A stretch of 64,000 nucleotides of DNA from Spartobacteria bacterium (GTDB lineage Bacteria; Verrucomicrobiota; Verrucomicrobiia; Chthoniobacterales; UBA10450), in NCBI GenBank assembly GCA_003134785.1, contig PLCN01000003.1, positions 1 to 64,000 of the forward strand, written 5' to 3'. A program made the position numbers and the translations under genes. The notes below the pieces were generated by a model that saw nothing but the letters and a program-made list of their open reading frames with translations, ran no database searches and was not told where the DNA came from. Below, one piece after another: positions 23,734 to 33,480 of this stretch (its first letter is position 1; each line of letters begins with the position of its first letter).

Positions 23734-24905
23734 TCTACCTCGATTACAACGCGACGACACCGCTCTGCGCGCCAGCGCTGGAAGCGATGGCACCGTTCCT
23801 ACGCGAACATTACGGCAATCCCTCCAGCGTTCACGCCGCCGGACGTGAAGCGCGCGCCGGCGTGGATGACGCACGAGATCGGCTGGCGGAATTGCTCGGC
23901 GCGAAACCGCATGAACTCATCTTCACCAGCAGCGGGACGGAATCGAATAATCTGGCGGTGCTCGGTCTCGCGCGCGCGCATGCGCATCGCGGCCGTCATT
24001 TGATTTGCGCCAGCACAGAGCACCACGCGGTCTTGCACGCCTTCGAGCATCTGGAAAAACGCGAAGGATTTGACGTGACATTCCTTCCCGTGGATGAACG
24101 CGGACGAATCGATCCGGGCGAACTCGAGCGCGCCATTCGCAATGACACAACGCTGGTTTCCATCATGACCGCGAACAACGAAACCGGCGTGCTCCAGCCG
24201 ATGGAGGAACTGGTCAATCTTTGCAGCGAGCGCGGCGTTCTATTGCACAGCGATATGGTCCAGTCGTTCGGGAAAGTGGAGACGCGTCTGGGCAAGAGCG
24301 GATTGGCGGCGGCCAGTTTTGCCGCGCACAAATTTCACGGACCAAAAGGCGCCGGGCTGCTGTATTTGCGAGCCGGTCTGCCGGTTGAAGCGATCCAATT
24401 TGGCGGAGCGCATGAGAATCAGCGTCGTCCGGGAACCGAAAATGTGCCGGCGATCGTGGGAATGGCGGCGGCGGCGGAATGGGCCTTGCGCGATCGCCCG
24501 GGGGAACAGAAGCGCCAAAGTGGATTACGCGATCGTTTGTGGGACCGGATCGAAGAATCATTCCCTGCAGTCACCCAGAATGGCGACACAACTAATCGGC
24601 TCGCCAATACGCTCAACGTCAGCTTCGCGGGCTTGAGTTCGGAGACCATCTTGATGGCGCTCGATCTCGAAGGCGTCTGCGCCTCCAGCGGGTCGGCTTG
24701 CATGGTGGGCTCGGTCGTCGCCTCCCATGTCTTGCTCGCGATGGGCCTGCCGGCTCCGCTCGCCAGCTCCGCCGTTCGCTTCTCGTTAGGCCAGGAGACG
24801 ACCGCGGAAGAAATAGGACGCGCCGGAGACATCGTGGCGCGAATTATGGATCGCGTAAGTTCCGCGGAAACCAACGCGAGCAAGGCGGCGTATGCAGTTA
24901 TTTAA
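23730..24905 (+). CDS. Cysteine desulfurase (NifS/IscS family)
   Basis: This is a PLP enzyme that takes sulfur from cysteine for Fe-S clusters or thiolation. The product (391 residues) has the N-terminal MIYLDYNATTP, the cofactor Lys in SFAAHKFHGPKGAG near residue 199, the TANNETG loop and the sulfur-accepting Cys in CASSGSACMVGS near 320. It is coupled to cysE upstream (ATGA) and overlaps the SprT-like gene by 14 bases downstream. The 9-mer word at 24783-24791 encodes FSLGQ. Confidence 0.95.
   Translation: MIYLDYNATTPLCAPALEAMAPFLREHYGNPSSVHAAGREARAGVDDARDRLAELLGAKPHELIFTSSGTESNNLAVLGLARAHAHRGRHLICASTEHHAVLHAFEHLEKREGFDVTFLPVDERGRIDPGELERAIRNDTTLVSIMTANNETGVLQPMEELVNLCSERGVLLHSDMVQSFGKVETRLGKSGLAAASFAAHKFHGPKGAGLLYLRAGLPVEAIQFGGAHENQRRPGTENVPAIVGMAAAAEWALRDRPGEQKRQSGLRDRLWDRIEESFPAVTQNGDTTNRLANTLNVSFAGLSSETILMALDLEGVCASSGSACMVGSVVASHVLLAMGLPAPLASSAVRFSLGQETTAEEIGRAGDIVARIMDRVSSAETNASKAAYAVI
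24783..24791 (+). repeat. TCGTTAGGC word
   Basis: In the cysteine desulfurase as TCG-TTA-GGC (SLG). Confidence 0.9.
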
Positions 24906-25464
24906 GCAACTCGATCTCACTTTTCCGGCTGGCCCGATGCTGGTCGTGCTCGGCCGCGATTTCGCGCTTGAGGCAAAAGCGCGGGAGTTGTTGCGCGAGC
25001 TGAAGGCAGACGAGCTGGCGGCCTCGCTCCACGTGGAATGGAACGCACGTCTTTTCAGCGCGGCCGGGCGCGCGGATTTTCGGAGGAAGCTCGTCTCGTT
25101 GAATCCGCGTTTACGCGAACACGACGCGGCCGAAATCGATCGCACGCTTCTGCACGAAGTGGCGCATTTGCTGGCGCAATCCCGTGCTGGCCGCCGGCGG
25201 GTCGCACCGCACGGAACCGAATGGCGCAAAGCGTGTCGCGATCTGGGAATCGGCGACGAGTCGCGCACGCACGCGCTGCCGTTCCCGATTCAACGGCGCA
25301 CCCGGCGCTATCTTTATCGATGCCCGCGCTGCAAAAGAGATTTCCCGCGAGTCCGCCGGATCAAACGCGCCGTCGCCTGTCTGGATTGCTGCCGCAAATT
25401 CAATCGCGGGAAATTCGATCGCACTGCACAGCTTCGACTTGCGGAGAACGTCAAGCCCGCCTAG
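24892..25464 (+). CDS. SprT-like zinc metalloprotease
   Basis: The 190-residue protein has an HExxH zinc site in RTLLHEVAHLLAQ near residue 86 and a C-terminal zinc ribbon (CPRC near 146, CLDC near 166), as in the SprT/Spartan-like family. Bacterial SprT members are poorly characterised; the eukaryotic relatives cut DNA-protein crosslinks. It overlaps the desulfurase gene, so it is the third gene of the cysE operon, a link whose meaning is unclear. Confidence 0.85.
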   Translation: MQLFKQLDLTFPAGPMLVVLGRDFALEAKARELLRELKADELAASLHVEWNARLFSAAGRADFRRKLVSLNPRLREHDAAEIDRTLLHEVAHLLAQSRAGRRRVAPHGTEWRKACRDLGIGDESRTHALPFPIQRRTRRYLYRCPRCKRDFPRVRRIKRAVACLDCCRKFNRGKFDRTAQLRLAENVKPA

Positions 25465-25494
25465 CTTTCACGTCTCTTACGTAGAAGAATCCTG

Positions 25495-26943
25495 GTGAAA
25501 AAGAAAATCCTCCTCGGGCTGGTCGCCCTCACTCCGCTGCTCATTCGCGTCAGTTTTGGCTACACCCTGGAGCAAAGCGCGTGGACTAAAAATCGCACGG
25601 TGCTGATGCATCTTTCACTCCCGGTTAGCGGCGGTCCATTCCAGGATGGGTTTGGATCGCTCAGTGAATCAGCGGAAGATGCGCTGAACATCTGGAATCA
25701 ATATCTGGTCCACATGAAGTTCGCGGTGGATCGAAATTCCGTTCTGGCCCCTTCCAATAGCGACGACAATATGTCGGTCCAGCTAGCCAGCACGGTTTTC
25801 GGCGATACCTTTGGGAATCGAGTGCTGGCTGTTACTTTGATCAACTCTCGCGGAACGATCACGGAACAAACCGACGTCGTCTTCAATAGCGCGATTAATT
25901 TCGATTCCTATCGCGGCCCGCTGCAGCAGCAAGCTCTGGATTTCCACCGGATCGCCCTGCATGAATTCGGCCACGTGGTCGGGCTCGATCATCCGGATGA
26001 GGCGACTCCGAAACAGAACGTGGCGGCCATCATGAATTCCATCGTCAGTAATATCGATTCGCTGCAGGCGGACGACATTGCCGGCGCGCAAAGCATTTAT
26101 TCGAGCGGCCCTGACTTTCAGAATTCCAATCCCGCGCCGAACCTGGTCAATATCTCGACCCGTGCTTTCGTTGGGCTCGGCGACAGCGGGCTTATCGGCG
26201 GGTTCATCATCCAGGGTTCGCAGCCGGCCACCGTGATCTTGCGCGCGATCGGCAATTCACTGCAGGCAGCCGGCATTTCCAACACCCTCAACGATCCCGT
26301 GCTCGAGTTGCGCAATGCGAGTGGCGGCCTCATCGCCTCGAGTGATGATTGGATCGACGGCGCCAACGGCTTCGATGGATCCGCGATCGCAAGTTATCAT
26401 CTCGATCCGAGCAACAGCCGGGAATCAGCGCTCATGGCGACGTTGAATCCGGGAAATTACACCGCGGTCGTCCATTCCTACGACAATGGCGACGGAGACC
26501 TGACAGGCACGGCGCTGGTGGAACTTTACGATCTGCACACCAATGGTGGGCGCGCGGCGAATATTTCCACGCGGGGGCAAGTCCAGACCGGCAACAATGT
26601 CATGATCGGAGGCTTTATTGTTGGCGGGAACCAACCGAAGCAGGTCATCGCTCGCGCGCTCGGTCCGTCTCTCGCTGCGGCGGGGGTGGCGAATTCTCTC
26701 AGCGACCCTTCCCTCGAACTTCGCGATGCCAGCGGAAACGTCGTGTCATCCAATGACAATTGGGGCGACGGTCCGGATGCGGCCGCGATTCAGGCCAAGG
26801 GTTTCGCGCCGAGTCGAAATCTTGAATCGGCTTTGCAGGTGACGCTGAATCCCGGCAACTACACGGCGATTGTGCGCGGAGTAAATAGCGGCACCGGCGT
26901 GGCCCTAGTCGAAATATACGATCTGAGTCCGCCGCCAAATTAA
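25495..26943 (+). CDS. Secreted matrixin-type metalloprotease with duplicated beta domain
   Basis: A signal peptide (GTG start, MKKKILLGLVALTPLLIRVS) leads to a metzincin domain with the zinc motif HEFGHVVGLDHPDE near residue 158 and the Met-turn AAIMNS near 178. Two copies of a ~125-residue beta-sandwich follow (ISTRAFVGLGDSGLIGGFII near 215, ISTRGQVQTGNNVMIGGFIV near 357), each ending LVE(L/I)YDL. The duplicated domain may bind carbohydrate or the cell surface. The protein is 482 residues. Confidence 0.85.
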   Translation: MKKKILLGLVALTPLLIRVSFGYTLEQSAWTKNRTVLMHLSLPVSGGPFQDGFGSLSESAEDALNIWNQYLVHMKFAVDRNSVLAPSNSDDNMSVQLASTVFGDTFGNRVLAVTLINSRGTITEQTDVVFNSAINFDSYRGPLQQQALDFHRIALHEFGHVVGLDHPDEATPKQNVAAIMNSIVSNIDSLQADDIAGAQSIYSSGPDFQNSNPAPNLVNISTRAFVGLGDSGLIGGFIIQGSQPATVILRAIGNSLQAAGISNTLNDPVLELRNASGGLIASSDDWIDGANGFDGSAIASYHLDPSNSRESALMATLNPGNYTAVVHSYDNGDGDLTGTALVELYDLHTNGGRAANISTRGQVQTGNNVMIGGFIVGGNQPKQVIARALGPSLAAAGVANSLSDPSLELRDASGNVVSSNDNWGDGPDAAAIQAKGFAPSRNLESALQVTLNPGNYTAIVRGVNSGTGVALVEIYDLSPPPN

Positions 26944-26972
26944 TTGGAGCGTCAGTGCAAGGTAGGAGCTGC

Positions 26973-27141
26973 TGTCATCCTGAGCCGCGCAGACGGCGAA
27001 GGACCTCCCAACAGGTCAAAGGTTACCCAAACCACTTGCCGCAACATTCAACGCCATCAACTCGTGGCTCGCGAAACCCCAACCCGGTGGCACTTGCTGC
27101 GACTGCGAGGTCCCTCGCCGTTTCCGCGGCTCGGGATGACA
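26973..27141. repeat. Long inverted repeat, family H
   Basis: Arms of about 34 bases at 26973-27006 (starting TGTCATCCTGAGCCGCG) and 27108-27141 (ending CGCGGCTCGGGATGACA) are complementary with a few mismatches. They enclose a ~100-base centre. It lies between the matrixin gene and prfB; no gene is seen here. Confidence 0.88.
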
Positions 27142-27149
27142 CGCATCAT

Positions 27150-27158
27150 TCGTTAGGC
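27150..27158 (+). repeat. TCGTTAGGC word
   Basis: Intergenic, between a long inverted repeat and the prfB stop. Confidence 0.9.
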
Positions 27159-27162
27159 CAAA

Positions 27163-28306
27163 TTAGATCTCTCGCTCGTTCCCCTCGCCCTTCTTCGCTT
27201 TTTGTCCTCGCAGCTTCGCCTGGATAAAAAGATCGATCCCGCCGTCCATCACTGCCTGCACGTCACTTGTTTCTGCGCCGGTCCGGTGATCCTTCACCAT
27301 CTGATACGGCTGGAAAACGTAGGAACGAATTTGGCTACCCCAGGCGACGTCGCCCTTCTCCCCATATTGCCGATCGATCTCCGCCCGCTTCTTGTCCTGC
27401 TCGATCTCGTAGAGTTTTGCTTTTAACATTTTGATCGCCAGCTCACGGTTGCGGCCCTGGCTCCGCTCGGCCTGGCAGGCAACCACGATGCCGGTCGGTT
27501 TGTGCACGATCCGCACCGCGGTTTCGACTTTGTTCACATTCTGGCCGCCCTTGCCGCCGGCGCGAAAGGTGTCTACTTCGATATCGGCGGGATTGATATC
27601 GATCGGCGCGGAGTCCGCTATTTCGGGAACGACATCCACGCTGGCGAATGAGGTGTGTCGTCGCTTGTTCGCATCGAAAGGTGAAATTCGGACGAGCCGG
27701 TGCACGCCGCGCTCCGGGTTGAGATGGCCGTAGGCGTATTCGCCTTGCACCAATAGCGTGGTGGATTTGATGCCGACTTCTTCGCCCACCTGCACATCGA
27801 TAGTCTGCGAAGTGAATCCGCTCCGCTCGATCCAGCGTTGATACATGCGCAAGAGCATGTCCGCCCAATCGCAGGATTCCGTGCCGCCAGCGCCAGAGTG
27901 GATGGTGAGAAATGCATTCGCCCGATCGTTTTCACCGGAAAGAAATTGACGGAGCTCAAACTCTTCCAGCTGGTGAAGCAGACGCGCATATTCTGTCGTG
28001 ACTTCCTTTTCCGCCTGGGCGCGTTGCGCTGGGTTCTCTTCCTCCGCGGCGAGTTGCCGCAGCGCTTCGAAATCTTCCACCGCGCGCTCGAGCTCGCGCA
28101 GCGGATTGAGCAACGAACGCACGCGCGAAACTTCCTCGACCTCACCTTGAGCGCGCTCCCGGTTCGACCAAAAATCCGCGGCGCTCATCCGCTCTTCAAG
28201 CGCGCTGAGCTGGCTTTCTAACTTCGGAACGTCAAAGAAACCTCCGCAACTCGCGCACGCGCGATTGGAGAGCTTCTGCATCGATCACCGGAACTTCCGT
28301 AGCCAT
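27163..28306 (-). CDS. prfB: Peptide chain release factor 2, with programmed +1 frameshift
   Basis: RF2 recognises UGA and UAA stops. The main frame covers domains 2-4, with GGQ in [18 protein letters not shown] and the SPF stop-recognition tripeptide in [13 protein letters not shown]. The initiator ATG is at 28306 in a different frame: [20 protein letters not shown], then RRFL and a UGA. At CTT-TGA-C (28237-28231) the ribosome must slip +1 to read DVPKLESQL onward, giving about 380 residues. The slip sequence AGGTTTCTTTGAC matches the classic RF2 autoregulatory site. An annotation starting at 28281 would give a wrong N-terminus. Confidence 0.95.
28232..28237 (-). promoter_or_regulatory. RF2 autoregulatory frameshift site CUU UGA
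   Basis: On the - strand CTTTGA is preceded by a Shine-Dalgarno-like GGAGG four bases upstream (GCGGAGGTTTCTTTGAC). This is the arrangement that stimulates +1 slippage in characterised prfB genes. Low RF2 slows termination at UGA and raises frameshifting. Confidence 0.93.
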
Positions 28307-28349
28307 GCGCGAATCTACCGTCGTTTCTCATCCACGCGCAAATGTCGCG

Positions 28350-28377
28350 AATGTAGAGGTGCTTGTGCCTCTACATT
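28350..28377. repeat. REP-like hairpin, family B, next to RAYT
   Basis: AATGTAGAGG and CCTCTACATT are perfect 10-base arms around TGCTTGTG. It is directly upstream of the RAYT remnant and shares its sequence with the long palindrome at 38168-38234. Confidence 0.9.
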
Positions 28378-28382
28378 CTGGC

Positions 28383-28942
28383 GTGCCGGAGACGCCCCCG
28401 AGACTCGATCGCATCTTTGATTGCTACGATCCGCCGTTGTACTTCGTCACCTTCAATACACATCAACATGGCAATTATTGGCAAATGACGCAATCCACCA
28501 ACGCTTCATCATGTTCGCGGAAGTCGGGGAGTCTCGCGGCATCGGCGTCGGGCGCTATGTTCTAATGCCGGATCACGTGCATCCGTTTGTCCGAGGCAGT
28601 CTCGATTTCGTCCTCACGCAATGGGTCCGCCTCTTGAAGCGCGACTTGTCGAGTGTGATTCCAATCGAACGTCCGCATTGGCACAAAGGATTTTTCGACC
28701 ACCTCATTCGCAACAGCGAAAGTTACGCGCAAAAATGGGATTACGTCCGCGAGAATCCGGTTCGTGCTGGACTCGTTACGAGTGTTGACGCGTGGCCATA
28801 CCGGGGCGAACTCGTTAGGCTGGAATTAATTCCGCTTTGGCCCCGGCGGCTGCTCGAGGCGAAAAATTGTTTCGCCTTCCTTCATCAGATCGAGCCGGTC
28901 GCGCGCCATCGTTTCCAAGTAGCTCGGATCCGTTTTGAGTAG
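28383..28942 (+). pseudogene. REP-associated tyrosine transposase (RAYT), frameshifted
   Basis: This is an IS200/IS605-like Y1 transposase of the RAYT group. The N-terminus is in one frame (DPPLYFVTFNTHQH, from a GTG at 28383). The rest is in another (LLANDAIHQRFIMFAEVGES, the HUH-like YVLMPDHVHPF, and SYAQKWDYVRENPVRAGLV with the likely catalytic Tyr). The switch falls near 28460-28475, so a one-base indel separates the halves. The normal end would be near WPYRGEL; the frame then runs over the end of ftsB to 28942. It is probably inactive unless the indel is a sequencing error. Confidence 0.85.
28812..28820 (+). repeat. TCGTTAGGC word
   Basis: In the RAYT remnant as CTC-GTT-AGG-C (LVR). Confidence 0.9.
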
Positions 28943-29172
28943 ATTCACTTCCCGCGTTTGCCGCGCGAGCAGGATCTTTTGCTCGTTCACCTGCGTCTGC
29001 AAATTTTCGATCTCCGTGCGGCTTTGCGATAACCTTTTCGCCTGCGGCAGGAAAAGACTGACGATCACCAGCACGATGGCAAGCACGAGCAGAACGCGCA
29101 GAATGCTGTTCAGACGCTGCCAGACGGTGGCTTCACGTCGCGCGCGGAAATCGCCGTAGCCAGGATGATCCA

Positions 29173-29173
<1 letters not shown>
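28826..29173 (-). CDS. FtsB/DivIC-like septum formation initiator
   Basis: This is a 115-residue bitopic protein with a cytoplasmic N-terminus, one membrane span (ILRVLLVLAIVLVIVSLFLP), and a coiled coil (LSQSRTEIENLQTQVNEQK) that ends in the family motif YLETMARDRLDLMKEGE. It belongs to the FtsB-FtsL-FtsQ divisome subcomplex. GTG at 29173 overlaps the eno stop (TAGTG), and eno-ftsB is a known pairing. Its 3' end is overlapped by the RAYT remnant. Confidence 0.9.
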
Positions 29174-30468
<1,295 letters not shown>

Positions 30469-30558
30469 TTACATCAACTTCCGCCCCGCACGCAATCCTG
30501 TTTTGCGCGTGCCCACATTCCCATTGGCAATCTCGGCGGGCGGGGATAATCTGGCTCC

Positions 30559-31371
30559 ATGATTTTCCGGGTGCGATGCATCACGCTCGCTTTGCTCGCG
30601 GGCACAGCGGTCGCCTTGGGGGCGGAAACTGTTTCGCTGCCACCAGAACAATTGGCGAAAGCGATCAAGACCGACGCGATGACGATTCCAACTCCGGGCG
30701 AACTTTTTGCCGCGCTGGAGAAACCGGGGAAACCCGATTGGGCCGGACAGTATCGCACGCCGATTCCGATGACTTATCGGAACCGAGCGCAGATCGCGCT
30801 CAATCTCGGCGGGTTGATCGCGGATGGTTTCATCGCGGTCGAGGCGCAGGATAGCCAGCAAGTTAAGAACATCGGCACCGACATCATCAAGCTGGCGAAG
30901 GCTCTCGGGGTAAGCGAGAACGTGCTCAGCCGCGGCAACAGCATCAACGAATTCGCCGAGAACAGCGAATGGGACACGCTCCAGGAAGAACTCGAGGCGA
31001 CGCAAAACGAAGTGAAGGCTTCCATGCAATCGCACAGCGATCAGGATCTGGTCATCCTGGTCAGCCTCGGCGGCTGGATTCGCGGAACGCAAGTCGTGAG
31101 CGCATCGGTGATTAAGAATTACGACGAACAAAGCGCGAAGGTGCTGCGGCAGCCGGCCGTGGTGAACTTCATCCATTCGAAGCTCAATGGTCTCGCGGAA
31201 GAATTGCGCAACGAACCGTTGGTCAAAAGTGTGAACGAGCAGCTGGGCGAGATTGAGAAGCTCGTGGCCTTTCAGCCGGGCAAAGCGCCCAGCCTCGATG
31301 AAATCAAGAAACTCAACGCTGCCGTGACCAAACTGATGGAAGAAATCAAGACCAAGGGGGACGCGAAATGA
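30559..31371 (+). CDS. Secreted hypothetical protein (270 aa)
   Basis: A signal peptide (RVRCITLALLAGTAVALGAE) precedes a helical protein without Cys or known motif. The hydrophobic helix IALNLGGLIADGFIAVEAQD near residue 85 is the most distinctive part. Its TGA overlaps the ATG of the next gene (ATGA at 31368), which overlaps the next in turn, forming a three-gene cell-envelope operon of unknown role. It is divergent from eno. Confidence 0.75.
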   Translation: MIFRVRCITLALLAGTAVALGAETVSLPPEQLAKAIKTDAMTIPTPGELFAALEKPGKPDWAGQYRTPIPMTYRNRAQIALNLGGLIADGFIAVEAQDSQQVKNIGTDIIKLAKALGVSENVLSRGNSINEFAENSEWDTLQEELEATQNEVKASMQSHSDQDLVILVSLGGWIRGTQVVSASVIKNYDEQSAKVLRQPAVVNFIHSKLNGLAEELRNEPLVKSVNEQLGEIEKLVAFQPGKAPSLDEIKKLNAAVTKLMEEIKTKGDAK

Positions 31372-31802
31372 AATGGCGAGTCGCGATTGTCCTGGGTTTG
31401 ATCATCTTCGCCGCGGGCGTTTCACTTCGGGCCGAGACGGACGAAGAAGTGGAAGCGCATCGGTCGGTCCTCGATCTCAGTGGCGCCTTTTCGAACGAAG
31501 GTTTCAAGCTGCGCGATGGCCATTGGGTCGGCACGGTGAAGCCGAAGGAACGGACGCTCATCGCCGTGAATTTGTACGCGGGAAATCAATACTGGTTTGC
31601 CGCCGCTGCGAACGAGAAGGCCAAAAAAATCTCGGTAGACCTTTTCGATGAAACTGGAAAGCAGCTCGTGACCGAGACCTACAACTCGGGTGAAAAAGCG
31701 GCCGCAGGTTTCTCTCCGCAGAGCAGCGGCCAGTACTTTGTCTCGCTCGGATTGATCGAGGGCGACGCGACCACGTTCTGCCTGGTCTATTCCTACAAGT
31801 GA
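31368..31802 (+). CDS. Secreted hypothetical protein, PPC-like beta fold (144 aa)
   Basis: A signal peptide (VAIVLGLIIFAAGVSLRA) precedes a small beta-sandwich. The strands VNLYAGNQYWFAAAAN, ISVDLFDETGKQLVTE and SGQYFVSLGLIEGDATTF follow the rhythm of bacterial pre-peptidase C-terminal domains, though the match is only structural in feel. It is the middle gene of the operon with 30559-31371. Confidence 0.7.
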   Translation: MKWRVAIVLGLIIFAAGVSLRAETDEEVEAHRSVLDLSGAFSNEGFKLRDGHWVGTVKPKERTLIAVNLYAGNQYWFAAAANEKAKKISVDLFDETGKQLVTETYNSGEKAAAGFSPQSSGQYFVSLGLIEGDATTFCLVYSYK

Positions 31803-31831
31803 AATGGCGCGAAGCGTGCTTAATAGCGGGC

Positions 31832-32287
31832 ATGCCGTACTATCGACAGGCTGCCGTAGCATTGGCCTTTCTCGCGGCTTTGTTCACTGGCTGCAAAAGC
31901 GCCGATAAACCAGCGCAGAGCACTACCAAAGCCACTCGGCTTTTCGCGGTCTCGGTTGATTCCGCGGCTTTTTTTAAGCGCGGCCCGCAACAGGGCCGCG
32001 AACCTGATTTGAAGTTGCCGAAGGACACGGTCGTCCGGCTCATCCGGCCATCGTTTGGCTACAGCAAGGTCCAGGTCGTCTCCTCAGGGCTCCAGGGTTA
32101 CGTCGCCAGTGAAGAAATCAGCCCGGCATCCTCGACGCTGCTCGCCGCCGCCACGACTCCAGCGGCCGCGCAGAATAGTGGTCCTGCCGGCGAGCAATTC
32201 AATCTCAACTCAAACGATCCGCGCCTGGTCCCGCCGCCGGAAGAGTTGCCCGATCCCGATCTTCCGGCTCCCGCGCCAGAACCGTAA
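31832..32287 (+). CDS. Lipoprotein with SH3-like domain
   Basis: ATG at 31832 gives a lipoprotein signal peptide (AVALAFLAALFTGCKSADK, lipobox FTGC). Residues 30-95 resemble a bacterial SH3 domain (LKLPKDTVVRLIRPSFGYSK, then SSGLQGYVASEEI). The last ~50 residues are a Pro/Ala-rich tail. It is probably anchored in the envelope. The frame opens earlier (31799) but the extra residues precede a clean signal. Confidence 0.72.
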   Translation: MPYYRQAAVALAFLAALFTGCKSADKPAQSTTKATRLFAVSVDSAAFFKRGPQQGREPDLKLPKDTVVRLIRPSFGYSKVQVVSSGLQGYVASEEISPASSTLLAAATTPAAAQNSGPAGEQFNLNSNDPRLVPPPEELPDPDLPAPAPEP

Positions 32288-32342
32288 CAATAAAGCGGAG
32301 AACGGTTGCCCCCGGCGAAATGCCGGATCAATCTTCGGGAGC

Positions 32343-32621
32343 GTGATCGCCTCGATTCAGGTTTTCTACGAAGGAAATGTTCAGGGCGTCGGCTTCCGCT
32401 ATTCCGTCAGGCAAATAGCAAAGGGCTTCGATATCACCGGCGCCGTGCGCAACCTGCGCGATGGCCGGGTCGAGCTTTTGGCCACCGGCGAAGAAGACGA
32501 AGTGCGCGCCTTCCTCGACGCCATCGGACAAAGCGAATTGCGCGCTCATATTAAGAAGCATTCCGAAGCGCCGCTGCCAAACCCGCCTGCGTTTCGCGGT
32601 TTCGAGATCCGGCATGACTGA
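32343..32621 (+). CDS. Acylphosphatase
   Basis: The 92-residue enzyme hydrolyses acyl phosphates. Signatures: YEGNVQGVGFRYSVRQIAKG with the phosphate-binding Arg, and GAVRNLRDGRVELLATGE with the catalytic Asn. The GTG at 32343 follows a GGGA ribosome site; the frame upstream overlaps the previous gene. The ABC ATPase start overlaps its stop by eight bases. Confidence 0.93.
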   Translation: MIASIQVFYEGNVQGVGFRYSVRQIAKGFDITGAVRNLRDGRVELLATGEEDEVRAFLDAIGQSELRAHIKKHSEAPLPNPPAFRGFEIRHD

Positions 32622-33480
32622 ACCCGCTGTCGCTGTCATCGGCGTCACCAAACTTTTCCCGATTCCGTTTCAATGGCGATCGATCGTGGCCGTGCGCGAC
32701 CTGAACCTGCAAGTTTCCGCCGGCCAAATCTACGGACTGCTCGGGCCGAACGGGTCGGGCAAGAGCACGACGCTTAAGATTATTCTGGGCCTCGTCTCGC
32801 CCACGCAGGGCCGAAGCGAGATTTTCGGACGAGACAGCAGCCTGGTCGCCAGCCGCGAAGCTGTCGGATTCCTGCCGGAGAGTCCCTACTTTTACAAATA
32901 TCTCACCGGCGCCGAGACGCTGCGATTCTATGGGAAACTTTGCGGATTGCGCGGCGCGAAGTTGCGGAGTCGAATAGATGAACTGCTCGAGCTGGTTGGC
33001 CTAACGAGTGCGCGCAATCGCCGGCTCGGCGGTTACTCCAAGGGAATGCTGCAACGCATCGGGCTCGCGCAAGCGCTCATACAGGAACCGAAGCTGGTCG
33101 TGCTCGACGAACCGACCGCCGGAGTCGATCCGGCCGGCGCGCGGGAAATCCGCGATCTCATTCTCGATCTTAAGCGGCGCGGCATCACCGTCCTGCTTTC
33201 GTCGCACCTCCTCGGGCAAGTGCAGGAGATTTGCGATCGCGTGGGCATCCTCGCGGACGGAGCCCTCGTGCGCGAAGGCGCGCTGGACGATCTGCTCGCG
33301 ATTGAAAACCAAACGGACCTCGTGCTCGAAGACGCTTCGCCCGAATTGGTCGGCGAAATCGAGACGCTGGCCGCAAAGTCAGGCGCGCGGGTGATCGAGC
33401 GCGGTCGCTCCCGGACTTCGCTCGAGCGCATCTTTCTCGAAGCAACCGAGAAGCCGAAGAAGGAAATTGCCGATGAATAG
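32614..33480 (+). CDS. ABC transporter ATP-binding protein
   Basis: The 288-residue ATPase of the ABC-2 (drug/Na+/polysaccharide) type has Walker A GLLGPNGSGKSTT, a Q-loop region (GFLPESPYFYKYL), signature GGYSKGMLQRIGLAQALI, Walker B LVVLDEPTAGVDPAG and switch His in LLSSHLLGQV. ATG 32614 is inside the acylphosphatase stop region. It pairs with the permease at 33473. The 9-mer word at 32999-33007 encodes VGLTS. Confidence 0.95.
   Translation: MTEPAVAVIGVTKLFPIPFQWRSIVAVRDLNLQVSAGQIYGLLGPNGSGKSTTLKIILGLVSPTQGRSEIFGRDSSLVASREAVGFLPESPYFYKYLTGAETLRFYGKLCGLRGAKLRSRIDELLELVGLTSARNRRLGGYSKGMLQRIGLAQALIQEPKLVVLDEPTAGVDPAGAREIRDLILDLKRRGITVLLSSHLLGQVQEICDRVGILADGALVREGALDDLLAIENQTDLVLEDASPELVGEIETLAAKSGARVIERGRSRTSLERIFLEATEKPKKEIADE
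32999..33007 (-). repeat. TCGTTAGGC word
   Basis: In the ABC ATPase as GGC-CTA-ACG-A (GLT). Confidence 0.9.
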
